From Desulfonatronum thiodismutans (GTDB taxonomy: Bacteria; Desulfobacterota; Desulfovibrionia; Desulfovibrionales; Desulfonatronaceae): a stretch of 64,000 nucleotides of DNA. Made by a program: the position numbers and the translations under genes. Within the stretch, counting starts at the first letter, position 1, and each line of letters starts with the position of its first letter. The notes beneath the pieces are model-generated. The model was not told the origin of the DNA, searched no databases, and worked only from the letters and a program-made list of their open reading frames with translations. Location of the stretch: positions 290,809 through 354,808 of the forward strand of contig NZ_JPIK01000005.1 in NCBI RefSeq assembly GCF_000717475.1, written 5' to 3'. Below are positions 15,839-25,016 of the stretch, piece by piece.

Positions 15839-17596
15839 TCAGTTCTCTTTTTGTTTGTGGCAAGAGGTGCAGTCCGTGGCCGCAGGCTCTTCCAGGCCCA
15901 TCTCCGTATGGCAGGACATGCACTGGATATGGTAGGCGGCCAAAAGACCCGGTCGGCCAAGGCGTCCTTCCTGGGACCGCTGGTCGTGGCAGGATTGGCA
16001 GCTCGGCGGGGTCTTGGAGAGGGGGCTATTGTGGTGACAGCCCTGACACATGGTCACCGGTGTCGCGTGGAAAGTGGTGGCCAGGGAGTCATCTTTCATC
16101 TTCTCCATCATGCTCATGACGATCTTGCGGTGAGGCAACTCCGCCGGCTGGTATTCGTCGGCCAGGACGTCGATCTTGACGACGTCGGGGATGTCTTCCT
16201 CAGCGATGAGCAAGGCTTCCTTGGGACGCAGATCAATGAGTCGCAGAGCCAGAGCGGCGCGGCCTTCCTTGTCCTCGGGAACGACCACCGGCTCCCCGGC
16301 AGGCTGTCTGCCGTCGGTCTGGGCCGGAATGAGCATTTCCGTGTAGTCCGCGTAATCCATCGACTGCTGTCCGGCGGGGCGCTGGGCGAGGATGTCCGGG
16401 TTGACGTGGCACAAGGCACAGCTGGAAGCCGGAGGCTCCGTGCCGCGAGGCATGGCTGCGTGGCAGCCGGCGCAGGAGGGGTCCTGCTTCATTTCATTGT
16501 GGCAACCTACGCAACTGGACTTGCTGTCCGGGGCGTGCATGGCCCGTTCCAGGGTGATGTAACCGCCCTGCTCCGAACCTTGCAGGGTGTGACAATCCGT
16601 ACAGGAACTCTTCAGGGTTTCGTGGTGGCAGTCCCGGCAAGCGTCCGTGGCCTGTTCGTGCAGTTCATGGTTGAAGGGCACGGGGTACATCAGGGTGGGC
16701 CGGGTGGCGTCCTCGGGCAGTTCGGGCAGTTTGGCCGCCAGCAGCACGGCATCGGGCTGGTTGCGGGGCAGGCGGGGCAAAACACCGTCCATCTCTTCCA
16801 GCTTTTCGGCGAATTTTGCCTGCATTTCCAGGCGTTGCGGACCGCCGTGACAGGAGGCGCAGTCCAAGGGACCGTTGCGCTCGGCCTGGGCTTCCTTGTT
16901 TTCCAGGTGGCAGGTCACGCACTGGCCGTGGAACGCCTCGGAGAGGTTGGACTTGACGGGTTCCTTGGGTTCGGCCGTGTGGCAGGAACGACATCCTTCC
17001 TCGGCGAACTGAATGTAGACGAGTTCTTGTTTGTCCTCGTCGTACTCGTGGTGACACTGGCCGCAGTTGGTGTCCTTGCCCTCGTCCTTGGCGATGAGGT
17101 CCGAATCCCAGTGGATGTAGTGCAGCATGTTGTCCATGCCGCTCGAAATCCAGGTCTGGGTGTGGGTCGCGGGCTCTACGTGGCACTTGCGGCATTCGCC
17201 GATCTGGGGACCGGGGTTGTCCATCCGGGCCTTTGCGTTCTCAGCGTGACAGGTCGTACAGTTGTCGTGATACAGATCCTTCAGCCGATTCGCGGCGGGG
17301 TCTTCAAGGCGCATGTACTTGTAGGAGATTGTGCCGCCTTCGTCCTTGACGTGGCAGGACGAACAGTCCTTGTCCTGTTCAGCCAGGGCTTCGGTATGCG
17401 CGTCGTGTAAAAACTGAACAGGGGGGGCCTGCTTCGTGGCCTGCTTGGCTATGGCCTGGATCATGATCAGATCGGCCCTGCCGGAATCCTTTCCGGAAGA
17501 GCTGATCATGCTCATCACGTCTGCCTGTAGAAAAAGCACGCAAACCAAAACGAACAGGCACCCGGACAAGCCCAGTACTAGTTTCCTGTATGCCAT
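15839..17596 (-). CDS. hmcA: HmcA, 16-haem high-molecular-weight cytochrome c
   Basis: 585 aa. An N-terminal hydrophobic segment (about 5-25) serves as signal peptide or anchor. I count 16 CxxCH haem-binding motifs, from CSSCH near residue 80 to CTSCH at the end, equal to the known haem number of D. vulgaris HmcA. Length is slightly above the family's 545 or so. It collects electrons from periplasmic hydrogenases through type I cytochrome c3 and feeds HmcB. First gene of the operon; GGGAG 8 nt before the ATG. Confidence 0.93.
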   Translation of the reverse strand: MAYRKLVLGLSGCLFVLVCVLFLQADVMSMISSSGKDSGRADLIMIQAIAKQATKQAPPVQFLHDAHTEALAEQDKDCSSCHVKDEGGTISYKYMRLEDPAANRLKDLYHDNCTTCHAENAKARMDNPGPQIGECRKCHVEPATHTQTWISSGMDNMLHYIHWDSDLIAKDEGKDTNCGQCHHEYDEDKQELVYIQFAEEGCRSCHTAEPKEPVKSNLSEAFHGQCVTCHLENKEAQAERNGPLDCASCHGGPQRLEMQAKFAEKLEEMDGVLPRLPRNQPDAVLLAAKLPELPEDATRPTLMYPVPFNHELHEQATDACRDCHHETLKSSCTDCHTLQGSEQGGYITLERAMHAPDSKSSCVGCHNEMKQDPSCAGCHAAMPRGTEPPASSCALCHVNPDILAQRPAGQQSMDYADYTEMLIPAQTDGRQPAGEPVVVPEDKEGRAALALRLIDLRPKEALLIAEEDIPDVVKIDVLADEYQPAELPHRKIVMSMMEKMKDDSLATTFHATPVTMCQGCHHNSPLSKTPPSCQSCHDQRSQEGRLGRPGLLAAYHIQCMSCHTEMGLEEPAATDCTSCHKQKEN

Positions 17597-18166
17597 GAAA
17601 ATCGCTCCCTTTTTCTCAATTAATCGAGCGGAGTTGCTTGCGGGGGTAAAAAAACGCCTTTGCCGGATGACGGGTACTCTTGATGATTGTTTGTTATGTT
17701 CACTGTTTCACATGTACGCTCCTTTGACATGAACAACTTCGTTCCTCGAACCGGAATCATCGGAACGAGGCTTTGAACCCCTTGGGCCGAAAAAGACAAA
17801 ACCCCTTCCCGTACGAGGGGATTTCGACGTTACTAAAGACGAACAGCGGATTTCTCAGCTTCCCCGAATTCTCAACGTTCCATGGGGGCAAGCGGCTGGG
17901 ACGTCGGTCTGTCAGCAAGTGAATTTGGGGAGGGATGGACGCCCAATAAAACCTCTCTGAAAGGCGGGTTTTTAAGTAGGACTTGCTAGATGAGCCGGGA
18001 CGGGATGTCAAGGCGTAGGCGCGGATTGTGAAAAAATGAGCGTAAAATTCAAGTGTCTATGTATATGATTTTCCTTATCGATTTTGTCGGATTTCGGGAA
18101 GCGTCTTGGTTGGGGCCTGCGTTGCAACAGGTACTCGTTGGACTTCGGCCTTGAGGCTTGAGATCT
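17597..18166. other. Intergenic region upstream of hmcA
   Basis: 570 nt with no credible gene. It should hold the hmc promoter. It shows a direct repeat TTCAC (near 17700-17712) and hairpins around 17741-17767 (TTCGTTCC/GGAACGAGG) and 17799-17826 (CCCCT/AGGGG with flanking A/T pairs). The middle and left parts are less GC-rich than the neighbouring genes. No confident -35/-10 or sigma-54 site was found. Confidence 0.4.
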
Positions 18167-18709
18167 TCAAGATGGGGTGGAAGAGGAGGGATCTGTCAGA
18201 GGGGGGGGCGTGGAGTCGGGGAGGATTTCGACGGCTTGAGGGGCGTGGTTTAGGCCTGGAAAGCTCAGGCTCGCGGTTGCCCGGGCCGCGGCAGCGCCGA
18301 GGGCCAGTCCAGCCGCCGAGCCGAGCAAGGTGTTGAGATCCTCGGAAGGAAGCGGTGCGATCCAATACATGCCGAGAGCGCCGCACAGCACGCCCAGCAA
18401 GGGGATGCCGAACAGCACGGCGGAAGCTGCTATGGCGGCTCGGGGCGAGTCGACGATCCGGACATGTCGGCCAACTTCGGCGTCGACGATGTTGACGACG
18501 GTTACGGTTCGCGTTGACGTGGATTGGCCGCGGGCTTGGGAAGTGGTGCAGGTGCAGGCGGCGCAACCCCGAGATTCACGCACCTGAACCAGGGCCATCC
18601 GACCTTGGCGGGAAATGACGATTCCGGAGCGTTCCGCGCAGGGGCGATGCGTTTCCGAGACGGTGTCACTTTCCAATGCAGAATTTGCTGAAAATGGAGT
18701 CAAGGACAT
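18167..18709 (-). CDS. RseC/RsxC-associated (SoxR-reducing system) family protein
   Basis: 180 aa. Cys-rich N-terminal part with CAACTC, followed by VGRHVRI and two membrane helices (about 90-110 and 125-145), the layout of the RseC/MucC family. RseC proteins act with Rnf/Rsx electron transfer or envelope-stress sigma factors elsewhere. The ATG at 18709 overlaps the mnmE end by 44 nt and lacks a clear ribosome binding site; a TTG at 18676 is an alternative. The C-terminal 30 residues are Pro/Ser-rich and unlike the family. Confidence 0.7.
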   Translation of the reverse strand: MSLTPFSANSALESDTVSETHRPCAERSGIVISRQGRMALVQVRESRGCAACTCTTSQARGQSTSTRTVTVVNIVDAEVGRHVRIVDSPRAAIAASAVLFGIPLLGVLCGALGMYWIAPLPSEDLNTLLGSAAGLALGAAAARATASLSFPGLNHAPQAVEILPDSTPPPLTDPSSSTPS

Positions 18710-20144
18710 CCGAGGAGGTAATTTCTCCGGTTATTTCAGACAGGATGGAGCTGACGAGTTCCAGCCGGACCCCGAGCAGGTCGTAGGGCAGTCCGGCATG
18801 AATGTCGGTTCGCAGGAGCGCCAGTTCCTGGTCCGCCCGTTCCAAGGCCAGCGACTGGCGCAGGTTTGGGGTCAGGGTGTCCGGACGGGGTGCCGAGGCC
18901 TGACTCGTGAGCATGGAGCGCATGGCGTCCTGCAGCGCGTCCAGTCCTTGGCCTGTCTTGGCTGAGATGTGCACCACGGGATAGCCGAGTTCGGCCAGTG
19001 AGGCGACGGGTTCAAGGTCAGGCCGGGGAAGATCGGTCTTGTTGGCCACGACCAGGGTCTTGGAGGCAGGAAAGGATTCGAGGATTGGGGCGTTTCCTTT
19101 CGAGGCTCGTATCGGGCTGGATGTCGGTTGCGCCGCTGAAGGCGATTCCGAGTGGCAAGCGAGCTGAAAGGCCGTCGCGATCCCGGCCCCCGGAGTCGAG
19201 TTGTCCACCACTAACAGAATCAGGTCCGCTGTATGCCGAAGCCTGCGAGCTTGAGACAAACCCGCCTGTTCCACGTCGTCGGCGTCTTGGCGTACACCGG
19301 CGGTGTCCACCAGCCGAACCTCAAGCCCTTGAAGGTAAAGGCGTTCCTCAAGATAGTCCCGAGTCGTTCCCGGCGTGGCGCTGACAATGGCCCGCTCCCG
19401 GCCCAGAAGCAGGTTGAGCAGGCTGGATTTGCCGGCATTTACGGCCCCGGAAAGAACGCACAAGGCCCCATCATTCCAGATGCGGTTGCGGCGGCAGTTG
19501 TCCAGGACGACGTGGATTTGGTCCTGGATGCGCTCAACGGCGCGTGAAAAATCGTCCGGTGCAAGACACTCCAGATCCTCTTCAGGAAAGTCCACCGCGA
19601 GACACAGTTGGGCCCGGAGTTCCTCCAGGCTGGATCGCAGATCGCGGAGCCAGGCGCTCAGGGCTCCGGAAAGCTTGGTTTGAGCCAGGAGGGACGCCGA
19701 GGGAGACGTGGCGGCGATGATTTCGGCCACGGCTTCGGCCTGGGTCAGGTCCATGCGGCCGTTGAGAAAGGCGCGCTGGGTGAACTCGCCCGGACCGGCG
19801 GGAAGGACTCCCTGGGCCAGGATGGACTCCAGGACGGCTTGCAGAACCACCGGGGCGCCATGGCAGTGGATCTCCATCACGTCCTCGCCGGTAAACGATC
19901 CCGGGCCGGGCATGAAGGCCGCCAGAACCTCGTCCAGGATACGCCCGTCCTCGCCCAGAATGTGGCCGTGGTGCAGGCGATAGGGGCGAAAGCCGGTGAA
20001 TTTCGGATGGGGCGATGTGAATCGGGCCAAGACGGCGACCTTGGCCCGCGGGCCGCTGACGCGGATGATGCCCACCGCGCCGTGGCCCGGAGGGGTGGCC
20101 ACGGCGGCGATGGTGGAGGAGGCCTCCTGGGCCGAAGCGGTCAT
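18666..20144 (-). CDS. mnmE: tRNA uridine-5-carboxymethylaminomethyl modification GTPase MnmE
   Basis: 492 aa. N-terminal formyl-THF-binding domain (TIAAVATPPGHGAVGIIRVSG), helical domain with an inserted G domain (GAVNAGKSSLLN P-loop, DTAGVRQ, NKTDLPRP), and the C-terminal FCIGK signature whose Cys is essential. With MnmG it modifies wobble uridines of certain tRNAs; mnmG is also in this window (61038-63017) but far away. The ATG overlaps the jag stop as ATGA. A stretch of about 30 residues before NKTDL is longer than usual. Confidence 0.95.
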   Translation of the reverse strand: MTASAQEASSTIAAVATPPGHGAVGIIRVSGPRAKVAVLARFTSPHPKFTGFRPYRLHHGHILGEDGRILDEVLAAFMPGPGSFTGEDVMEIHCHGAPVVLQAVLESILAQGVLPAGPGEFTQRAFLNGRMDLTQAEAVAEIIAATSPSASLLAQTKLSGALSAWLRDLRSSLEELRAQLCLAVDFPEEDLECLAPDDFSRAVERIQDQIHVVLDNCRRNRIWNDGALCVLSGAVNAGKSSLLNLLLGRERAIVSATPGTTRDYLEERLYLQGLEVRLVDTAGVRQDADDVEQAGLSQARRLRHTADLILLVVDNSTPGAGIATAFQLACHSESPSAAQPTSSPIRASKGNAPILESFPASKTLVVANKTDLPRPDLEPVASLAELGYPVVHISAKTGQGLDALQDAMRSMLTSQASAPRPDTLTPNLRQSLALERADQELALLRTDIHAGLPYDLLGVRLELVSSILSEITGEITSSDVLDSIFSKFCIGK

Positions 20145-20830
20145 GAGTCTTGCTGTGGCGGGCTCTCGGATTTGGGGGCTTCGTCCTGGGAAGGAGGGGC
20201 CTTGGGAATGATCAGGACGCGTTTCAACGGCCCGTCGCCCTTGCTCTTGGTCTGAATGTCCGTGACCGCCTGCAGGGCCACATGGACGATGCGCCGTTGA
20301 TAGGATGGAAGTGGCTTGGTGCTTTGCGGCGATTGCGTGGACTTGGCCTTTTCGGCCAGGGTCACGGCCAAAGCGCTGAGTTCCTGGTCCTGGCGCTCCC
20401 GAAATCCGTCGGCGTCCAGCATGACCCGCACGGCGCTGGGCCAGCGACGGGCAACGATCCGGTTGACGACGTACTCCACCGCTCCGAGCACCTGCCCTTC
20501 GCGTCCCAGGAGCCGGTCCATGTCGTCGGAAGTTTTAATGGTGGCCTTGATCAGATCGGACTGATGCTCCACCTCGACCCGAGGGTTGTCCACGATGGCG
20601 GCGGTGATTCGTTCCGTGACCGCGCGGATCATGGTTTCCAATTCCGAAAGCCGGACCCGCGGCTGGGCTTTGATCCGGGCCTTTTTCGCGCCCACCAGGC
20701 CGAAGATTCCGGATGAACCGCCCGCTAATATAGTTATTTCCAATTCATCCCGGATACAGGAAAAAAACGAACAAGCCTCCTCAATGGCTTCATCGACGCT
20801 TTTGCTTTGAAATTCCTTTGGCTCACTCAT
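20141..20830 (-). CDS. khpB: Jag/KhpB RNA-binding protein (Jag_N, KH, R3H)
   Basis: 229 aa. Jag N-terminal domain (KEFQSKSVDEAIEEAC), a KH-like domain with IDMDRLLGREGQ-type loop (DDMDRLLGREGQVL) and an R3H end containing RRIVHVALQ. It follows yidC, as in most bacteria, and probably binds RNA linked to cell-wall or membrane-protein synthesis. Start set at the ATG at 20830, with AGGAG 11 nt upstream; an ATG 8 codons earlier lacks a site. Confidence 0.87.
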   Translation of the reverse strand: MSEPKEFQSKSVDEAIEEACSFFSCIRDELEITILAGGSSGIFGLVGAKKARIKAQPRVRLSELETMIRAVTERITAAIVDNPRVEVEHQSDLIKATIKTSDDMDRLLGREGQVLGAVEYVVNRIVARRWPSAVRVMLDADGFRERQDQELSALAVTLAEKAKSTQSPQSTKPLPSYQRRIVHVALQAVTDIQTKSKGDGPLKRVLIIPKAPPSQDEAPKSESPPQQDS

Positions 20831-20905
20831 GTTGACGTTGGTCTCCTTCACCATCGGCGGACTGCTGGTCCGTGACCGATGGACGAACCGGCGACGGTTT
20901 GCGGC

Positions 20906-22603
20906 CTACGACTTGGCGGGTTCGCGCATCACCCACCACTGCTGGGCGATGGAGAGAACGTTGTTTACCAGCCAGTAGAGGACCAAACCCGACGGGAAAG
21001 TTAAGAATAGAAAGGTAAAAATGATCGGTAAGAACAGCATGATCTTGGCCTGCATGGGATCCCCGGGGGCGGGGGTCAGTTTTTGCTGCAGGAACATGGT
21101 CGCCCCCATGATGATCGGGGTGACATAATAGGGATCACGAGCAGAAAGGTCGGCCAGCCAGATGATGTCAGTGAACGGCACGTGGGTGATAAACGGGGCG
21201 TGGCGCAACTCAATGGCCCCCATCAGGGCCTGATACAGGGCGATGAACACCGGAATCTGCACGGCGATGGGCAGACAGCCCCCAAGGGGATTAACCTTGT
21301 AGGTCTTATAGAGCTGCATCATCTCTTCGTTCATTTTCTGGCGATCGTCTTTATGCTTCTCGCGCAGCTTGAGCATCATGGGTTGCAGTTTCTTCATCTG
21401 CTGCATGGACTTGTAGCTCTTCTGGGACAGCGGGAAGAAAATCAGCTTGATGACCAAGGTCAGCAGGATGATGGCCAATCCGTAGTTGTGAACGTACCCA
21501 TGAAAAAAGTTTAAGACCTGGATAAGCGGGCTGGCAATGAGGTCGAACCAGCCGTAATGCAGGGCTTCGAGCAGGTTTCCGGGGGCGACGGAGAGCGCTT
21601 CCCGTTCCCGCGGGCCGAAGTAGTAGGTCGACCGGAACTGCATTTCCAGTTGGGCGTCCAGAAAAAAGTTCCTGGTTTCCATGACCAGGCGGTGCATGCC
21701 GTCTTCAAGACGCGCCTTGAACACCGGATCGGAAAAGCCGGGGATCACGGCGGCCAGGAAATAATTACTTTGGACCGCGCCCCAACGGACCGCCGTATCG
21801 GAGCGGATGCCAGGCAGCAGATTCTTGTCCTTGCGCTCCTTTTCCAAGCCGCCGATGTCGTAGTACATGACCTGGGTCGGGGTGTAGCGATCCTGGATGG
21901 CGCTCAAGGGTTCGCTGGACATGGTGAAGCCGAGAGTGGCGCCGATCTGGTTGGGTGAGTGGTTGCGGACCTGAAGCTGTTCCTCGACCAGGTAGGTGTC
22001 TCCGGTGAAACTGAAGGTCCGGACCAGTTCAAGTTGTCCGAATCGTCCGGTGAACGACAGGGTGCCGCGTTCGCCATGGGCAAGATTCAGGTTTTCTCCC
22101 GTGACGGTCCACTCCCCCTGCATCCATGTGGGTTGGTCGTTCCAGAGCAGGCCGAGAGGTCGTTTGCGCGGGTCAGGAGAGTCGACCAAGTCCACGAAAG
22201 CGGCGTTCGGCTCGATGGTTTGGCGGTACTGAAGCAGCTTGAATTGTTCCAGCACCCCGCCCTCGGAGTTGAAAACCGCTTCGAACAGCGGACTGCGAAC
22301 CGTGATTCGCTGCCCGCGGGGCGTCGCCGAGCCGATGAATCCCGGATCCAGCGGTGCTTCCTGTTGGGCGCCCAGCCCTGCATCCATTCCGTTCACTGCT
22401 TGGTCCCTCGGAGCAATTGGCTGAGGAGCCAGGGCCGGGTCAATGGGCTGGATTTCCGGAAGTGGTCGTGTTTCTGGTCGGGATTCGGCGGTGGAGTCCG
22501 GTTGCGGCGATGGCTGTTGGGGAGGAGGAGAGAACATCCAGCTCCAAAGAACCAGAAACAACAAGGAAATGGTGATTGCCAGGAAAGCTCTTTTGTGATC
22601 CAT
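20906..22603 (-). CDS. yidC: Membrane protein insertase YidC
   Basis: 565 aa, usual length for Gram-negative YidC. N-terminal membrane anchor (about 7-25), Pro/Gln-rich linker, large periplasmic beta domain (about 90-340), then the conserved five-helix insertase core with the cytoplasmic LREKHKDDRQKMNEEMMQL region and GGCLPIAVQIPVFIALY. Inserts proteins into the inner membrane with or without SecYEG. It begins 3 nt after yidD. Confidence 0.95.
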   Translation of the reverse strand: MDHKRAFLAITISLLFLVLWSWMFSPPPQQPSPQPDSTAESRPETRPLPEIQPIDPALAPQPIAPRDQAVNGMDAGLGAQQEAPLDPGFIGSATPRGQRITVRSPLFEAVFNSEGGVLEQFKLLQYRQTIEPNAAFVDLVDSPDPRKRPLGLLWNDQPTWMQGEWTVTGENLNLAHGERGTLSFTGRFGQLELVRTFSFTGDTYLVEEQLQVRNHSPNQIGATLGFTMSSEPLSAIQDRYTPTQVMYYDIGGLEKERKDKNLLPGIRSDTAVRWGAVQSNYFLAAVIPGFSDPVFKARLEDGMHRLVMETRNFFLDAQLEMQFRSTYYFGPREREALSVAPGNLLEALHYGWFDLIASPLIQVLNFFHGYVHNYGLAIILLTLVIKLIFFPLSQKSYKSMQQMKKLQPMMLKLREKHKDDRQKMNEEMMQLYKTYKVNPLGGCLPIAVQIPVFIALYQALMGAIELRHAPFITHVPFTDIIWLADLSARDPYYVTPIIMGATMFLQQKLTPAPGDPMQAKIMLFLPIIFTFLFLTFPSGLVLYWLVNNVLSIAQQWWVMREPAKS

Positions 22604-22606
22604 GAT

Positions 22607-22891
22607 TCAGGAATTGGGGGGGTTGAGGTTGGCGGCCGCCGGGGACGGTATGGCAGTGGTTCCATGAGTGGCGCGTCGGGGTTCCGGTACCGGATCCAGC
22701 CCACCGGCGCAAAATGGCTGGCAGCGCAACAGACGCCATCCGCTGAGCATGGTCCCTCTCACAAGACCGTGCGTTTCCAGCGCCTGCTTGGCGTATTCCG
22801 AACACGAAGGAATGAAGCGGCAGCTGGGAGGAAGAAGAGGGGAAATACCGAGTTGATACCCTCGGATCAGCAGAATCAGCAAGTAACGCAT
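22607..22891 (-). CDS. yidD: Membrane protein insertion efficiency factor YidD
   Basis: 94 aa. Shows the family core: [26 protein letters not shown], and a C-terminal [12 protein letters not shown] motif. Typical members have about 70-85 residues; the last 20 or so here are extra. ATG at 22891 chosen because the family starts MRYLLI; a longer frame exists but overlaps rnpA. Sits between rnpA and yidC as in most bacteria. Confidence 0.93.
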   Translation of the reverse strand: MRYLLILLIRGYQLGISPLLPPSCRFIPSCSEYAKQALETHGLVRGTMLSGWRLLRCQPFCAGGLDPVPEPRRATHGTTAIPSPAAANLNPPNS

Positions 22892-22907
22892 GGCGATGAA
22901 CGCGTGG

Positions 22908-23462
22908 TCAGGGTTGGGGGGCGACCCGGAAGATCTGTTCAGGGCGAGCCCCGGCTTCCCGACGAACCCGCTGCATGACGCCTCGGATGTCCTTTTGGAT
23001 GTCGGCAAGCTTGAGCTGGTTGATATCGATGCCTCGCTTCACAACCACGACGACATCGGTATTGTCAGGGAACTGTTCCCGCCCAAGGCGGAAGGCTTCG
23101 CGAATCAAACGCTTGATGCGGTTGCGGCGGACCGCCGTGCCGACTTTGCGGCCCGCGGCGATGCCCAATCGCGGGCCCCGGGCAGGGCAAGGCGCGGTGT
23201 CCGACAGAAAAAAAAGGAGGAAATACCGGGAGTGGTATTTCCTGCCTTTGGTGTAACATTGCGTGAATTCCGCGCGTACCCTGAGCTTGTCCGCGGGCTT
23301 GAGCGTTAAACGCCCAAGCGCTGGCGGCCTTTGGCGCGACGGCGGCGGATAATGGCTCGTCCGTTTTTCGTCTTCATGCGCGTCAGAAATCCGTGGGTGC
23401 GCTTGCGCCGAGTGTTGCTCGGCTGATATGTCCGTTTCATGGTTCTCTCCTTCGTCCTGCAT
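22908..23462 (-). CDS. rnpA: Ribonuclease P protein component, start apparently upstream of rpmH
   Basis: 184 aa if started at ATG 23462. The recognisable RnpA body begins at [13 protein letters not shown] (near 23300) and includes the RNR signature [17 protein letters not shown]. In this frame I find no ATG, GTG or TTG between the rpmH stop and the RnpA body; the nearest candidates are ATG 23462 and TTG 23471, both upstream of rpmH. The frame is open through the whole of rpmH, so about 55-65 extra residues would be encoded there. Full rpmH/rnpA overlap with a long RnpA N-terminus is known in Thermus. A non-standard start such as ATT is the alternative. RnpA assists the RNase P RNA in 5' tRNA processing. 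Confidence 0.7.
   Translation of the reverse strand: MQDEGENHETDISAEQHSAQAHPRISDAHEDEKRTSHYPPPSRQRPPALGRLTLKPADKLRVRAEFTQCYTKGRKYHSRYFLLFFLSDTAPCPARGPRLGIAAGRKVGTAVRRNRIKRLIREAFRLGREQFPDNTDVVVVVKRGIDINQLKLADIQKDIRGVMQRVRREAGARPEQIFRVAPQP
23306..23440 (-). CDS. rpmH: 50S ribosomal protein L34
   Basis: 44 aa, too short for routine ORF listing. [19 protein letters not shown] opens it and the end is [10 protein letters not shown], a full-length match to L34. AAGGAGAGAACC lies before the ATG. First gene of the rpmH-rnpA-yidD-yidC-jag-mnmE series, which is often near the replication origin. The rnpA frame covers it entirely. Confidence 0.97.
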   Translation of the reverse strand: MKRTYQPSNTRRKRTHGFLTRMKTKNGRAIIRRRRAKGRQRLGV

Positions 23463-23538
23463 GGGATGCAAATAAGTAGCTTTGGGCTGCGTCGTGATCA
23501 AAACGAGAATGTACGTGCCGTCCTTGAATCAGGCCCGG

Positions 23539-23577
23539 TATCTCGCCGGTATCTCGCCAATATTTCGCCAGTATTTC
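23539..23577. repeat. Four tandem 11-bp direct repeats upstream of rpmH
   Basis: Units TATCTCGCCGG (23539-23549), TATCTCGCCAA (23550-23560), TATTTCGCCAG (23561-23571) and a partial TATTTCA. The period of 11 bp is about one helical turn, so a protein could bind repeatedly on one face. Located about 100 nt upstream of rpmH. No DnaA boxes were recognised beside it. Confidence 0.6.
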
Positions 23578-23694
23578 AGAGGTTACGCCGAATCGATACG
23601 TTCGGATGCCGAGGAATCTCGTGCTTTTGTTCGGAATTGCGACGCACGTCGTCAACTGTCGAATTCGACTCCTTACAAAGAGGCGTCCGTGGAG

Positions 23695-24804
23695 TCAAGG
23701 CGTTGGTCGACAAGCAGGCAAAACCGGGATCATTTCTGGAGGGGGGGCCGCGAGGGACGCCACCAGAAAATACGGCCGCTCCCAACTCCGGACGTTGGAC
23801 GGGGCTAAACCCAGACGTCGCCATGTGCGGGCGTGTTCGCGTTCGTGGCCCCAGAACTCGGCGGTGAAGCGTTTCGGAACGCATATTTGGTGAGGGGCTT
23901 CGGGCAGTGCGGTCATGGCTTGGGTGAGCCAGGCTCGCAGGGCGTGGGACTTGGCCATGTGTCCCAGGGCCGGGTGCCAGGGGCCGGCCTGGATGGCTGG
24001 AGTCAGCGTCCCTTCCGGGGCAAGCCCGATTCGGATCACCGGAATGCCCTGTCGCCACAGGGAGTTCAGTGCCCTGCTTACGGCCCAGATTGTCCGGGAC
24101 AAGGACCAGGGGCGAAAGGAGCCCGCGCGGTGGGCTTGGCTGAGGGGGGTATCACGCAGCACGAGGCAGGGATAAATGCGGACGGCTTCGGGAGTCAGAG
24201 CGCGGGTTTGATCGACGTCCCGGAACCAGCCGGAAATGGACGAACCCGGCAGACCGGGCATCAGTTGGACGCCCAGTTCCAGGCCGTACTTGCGGACCGT
24301 GAGACAGGCTTGCACCGCGGTTTCGGCTTCGTAACCTCGGCGGGATTGGCGCAGGACCTCCGGCTCGAAGCTTTGAATCCCCAGTTCCACCATGTCCAGG
24401 CCGTTTTCGCGCAGCCAGGAGAGGTGATTCGCCTTGATGCTGTCCGGGCGGGTGGAGCCACGGACATGGGTGATGGTCCCGGCTGCTCGGTGCGGCTGTA
24501 CGGTTTTCAAGAACCGTTCCTGCCACTCCACGGGCAGGGCCGTGAAGGTTCCGCCGTAAAAGGCGATGCCGAGTCCTTTCGAACCGCTTGTCGTCAGTAG
24601 TGCCAGGGTTTGGACCATTTTTGCATGGATTGCTTCCAGCGTCGGCCCTTCGGAGGCGGTTTGGGTGCCGCTGGACATGCCGGTCTGCAGGTGCTGGGCG
24701 CAGTAGAGGCAACGGTGCGGGCAGCCGTGGTAGGGCAGGAAAATCGGGATGATCCGAAGTCGCTTTCGGACGGGTTCCGGATGAAAAAGGCGCAGTCGAT
24801 TCAT
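23695..24804 (-). CDS. Radical SAM protein of the Elp3/HemN-like type
   Basis: 369 aa. The radical SAM cluster motif CPHRCLYC (C-x3-C-x2-C) is near residue 25, and GIAFYGGTFTALP, GIQSFEPEVL and ELGVQLMPGLPG follow the order of Elp3/YhcC/coproporphyrinogen-III-oxidase-like enzymes. The specific reaction is not evident. ATG at 24804 is chosen as it begins just before the conserved core, although its ribosome binding site is poor; the frame runs to 24894. It is followed leftward by the rpmH region with about 230 nt in between, including the 11-bp repeats. Confidence 0.8.
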   Translation of the reverse strand: MNRLRLFHPEPVRKRLRIIPIFLPYHGCPHRCLYCAQHLQTGMSSGTQTASEGPTLEAIHAKMVQTLALLTTSGSKGLGIAFYGGTFTALPVEWQERFLKTVQPHRAAGTITHVRGSTRPDSIKANHLSWLRENGLDMVELGIQSFEPEVLRQSRRGYEAETAVQACLTVRKYGLELGVQLMPGLPGSSISGWFRDVDQTRALTPEAVRIYPCLVLRDTPLSQAHRAGSFRPWSLSRTIWAVSRALNSLWRQGIPVIRIGLAPEGTLTPAIQAGPWHPALGHMAKSHALRAWLTQAMTALPEAPHQICVPKRFTAEFWGHEREHARTWRRLGLAPSNVRSWERPYFLVASLAAPPPEMIPVLPACRPTP

Positions 24805-25016
24805 TGTTTTGTCGGGGATAGATCGGAAAGGAGTTGAAAAAGTAAACGGTCTCGGGTAGATCAGGACCAGCCTTCGGCCGCGTCCGGCAACCATGGGAGT
24901 TCTTTGCGGAGTTCTTCACATGACGGGGAGCCCCTGACAGCCCTCTTCCTCTGATCCCGGACGCTTCAGAAACTGTTTGCCGCGAAATCCGAAAACCCAG
25001 AACCTGAGGGTCCGAC

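Noticed and set aside
17690..17725. Rex- or CRP-like operator upstream of hmcA
   Set aside because: The TTCAC direct repeat does not form the inverted symmetry these regulators need.
23441..23694. Replication origin near rpmH
   Set aside because: The gene context would fit, but I found no DnaA boxes or AT-rich unwinding region, and dnaA is not in the window.
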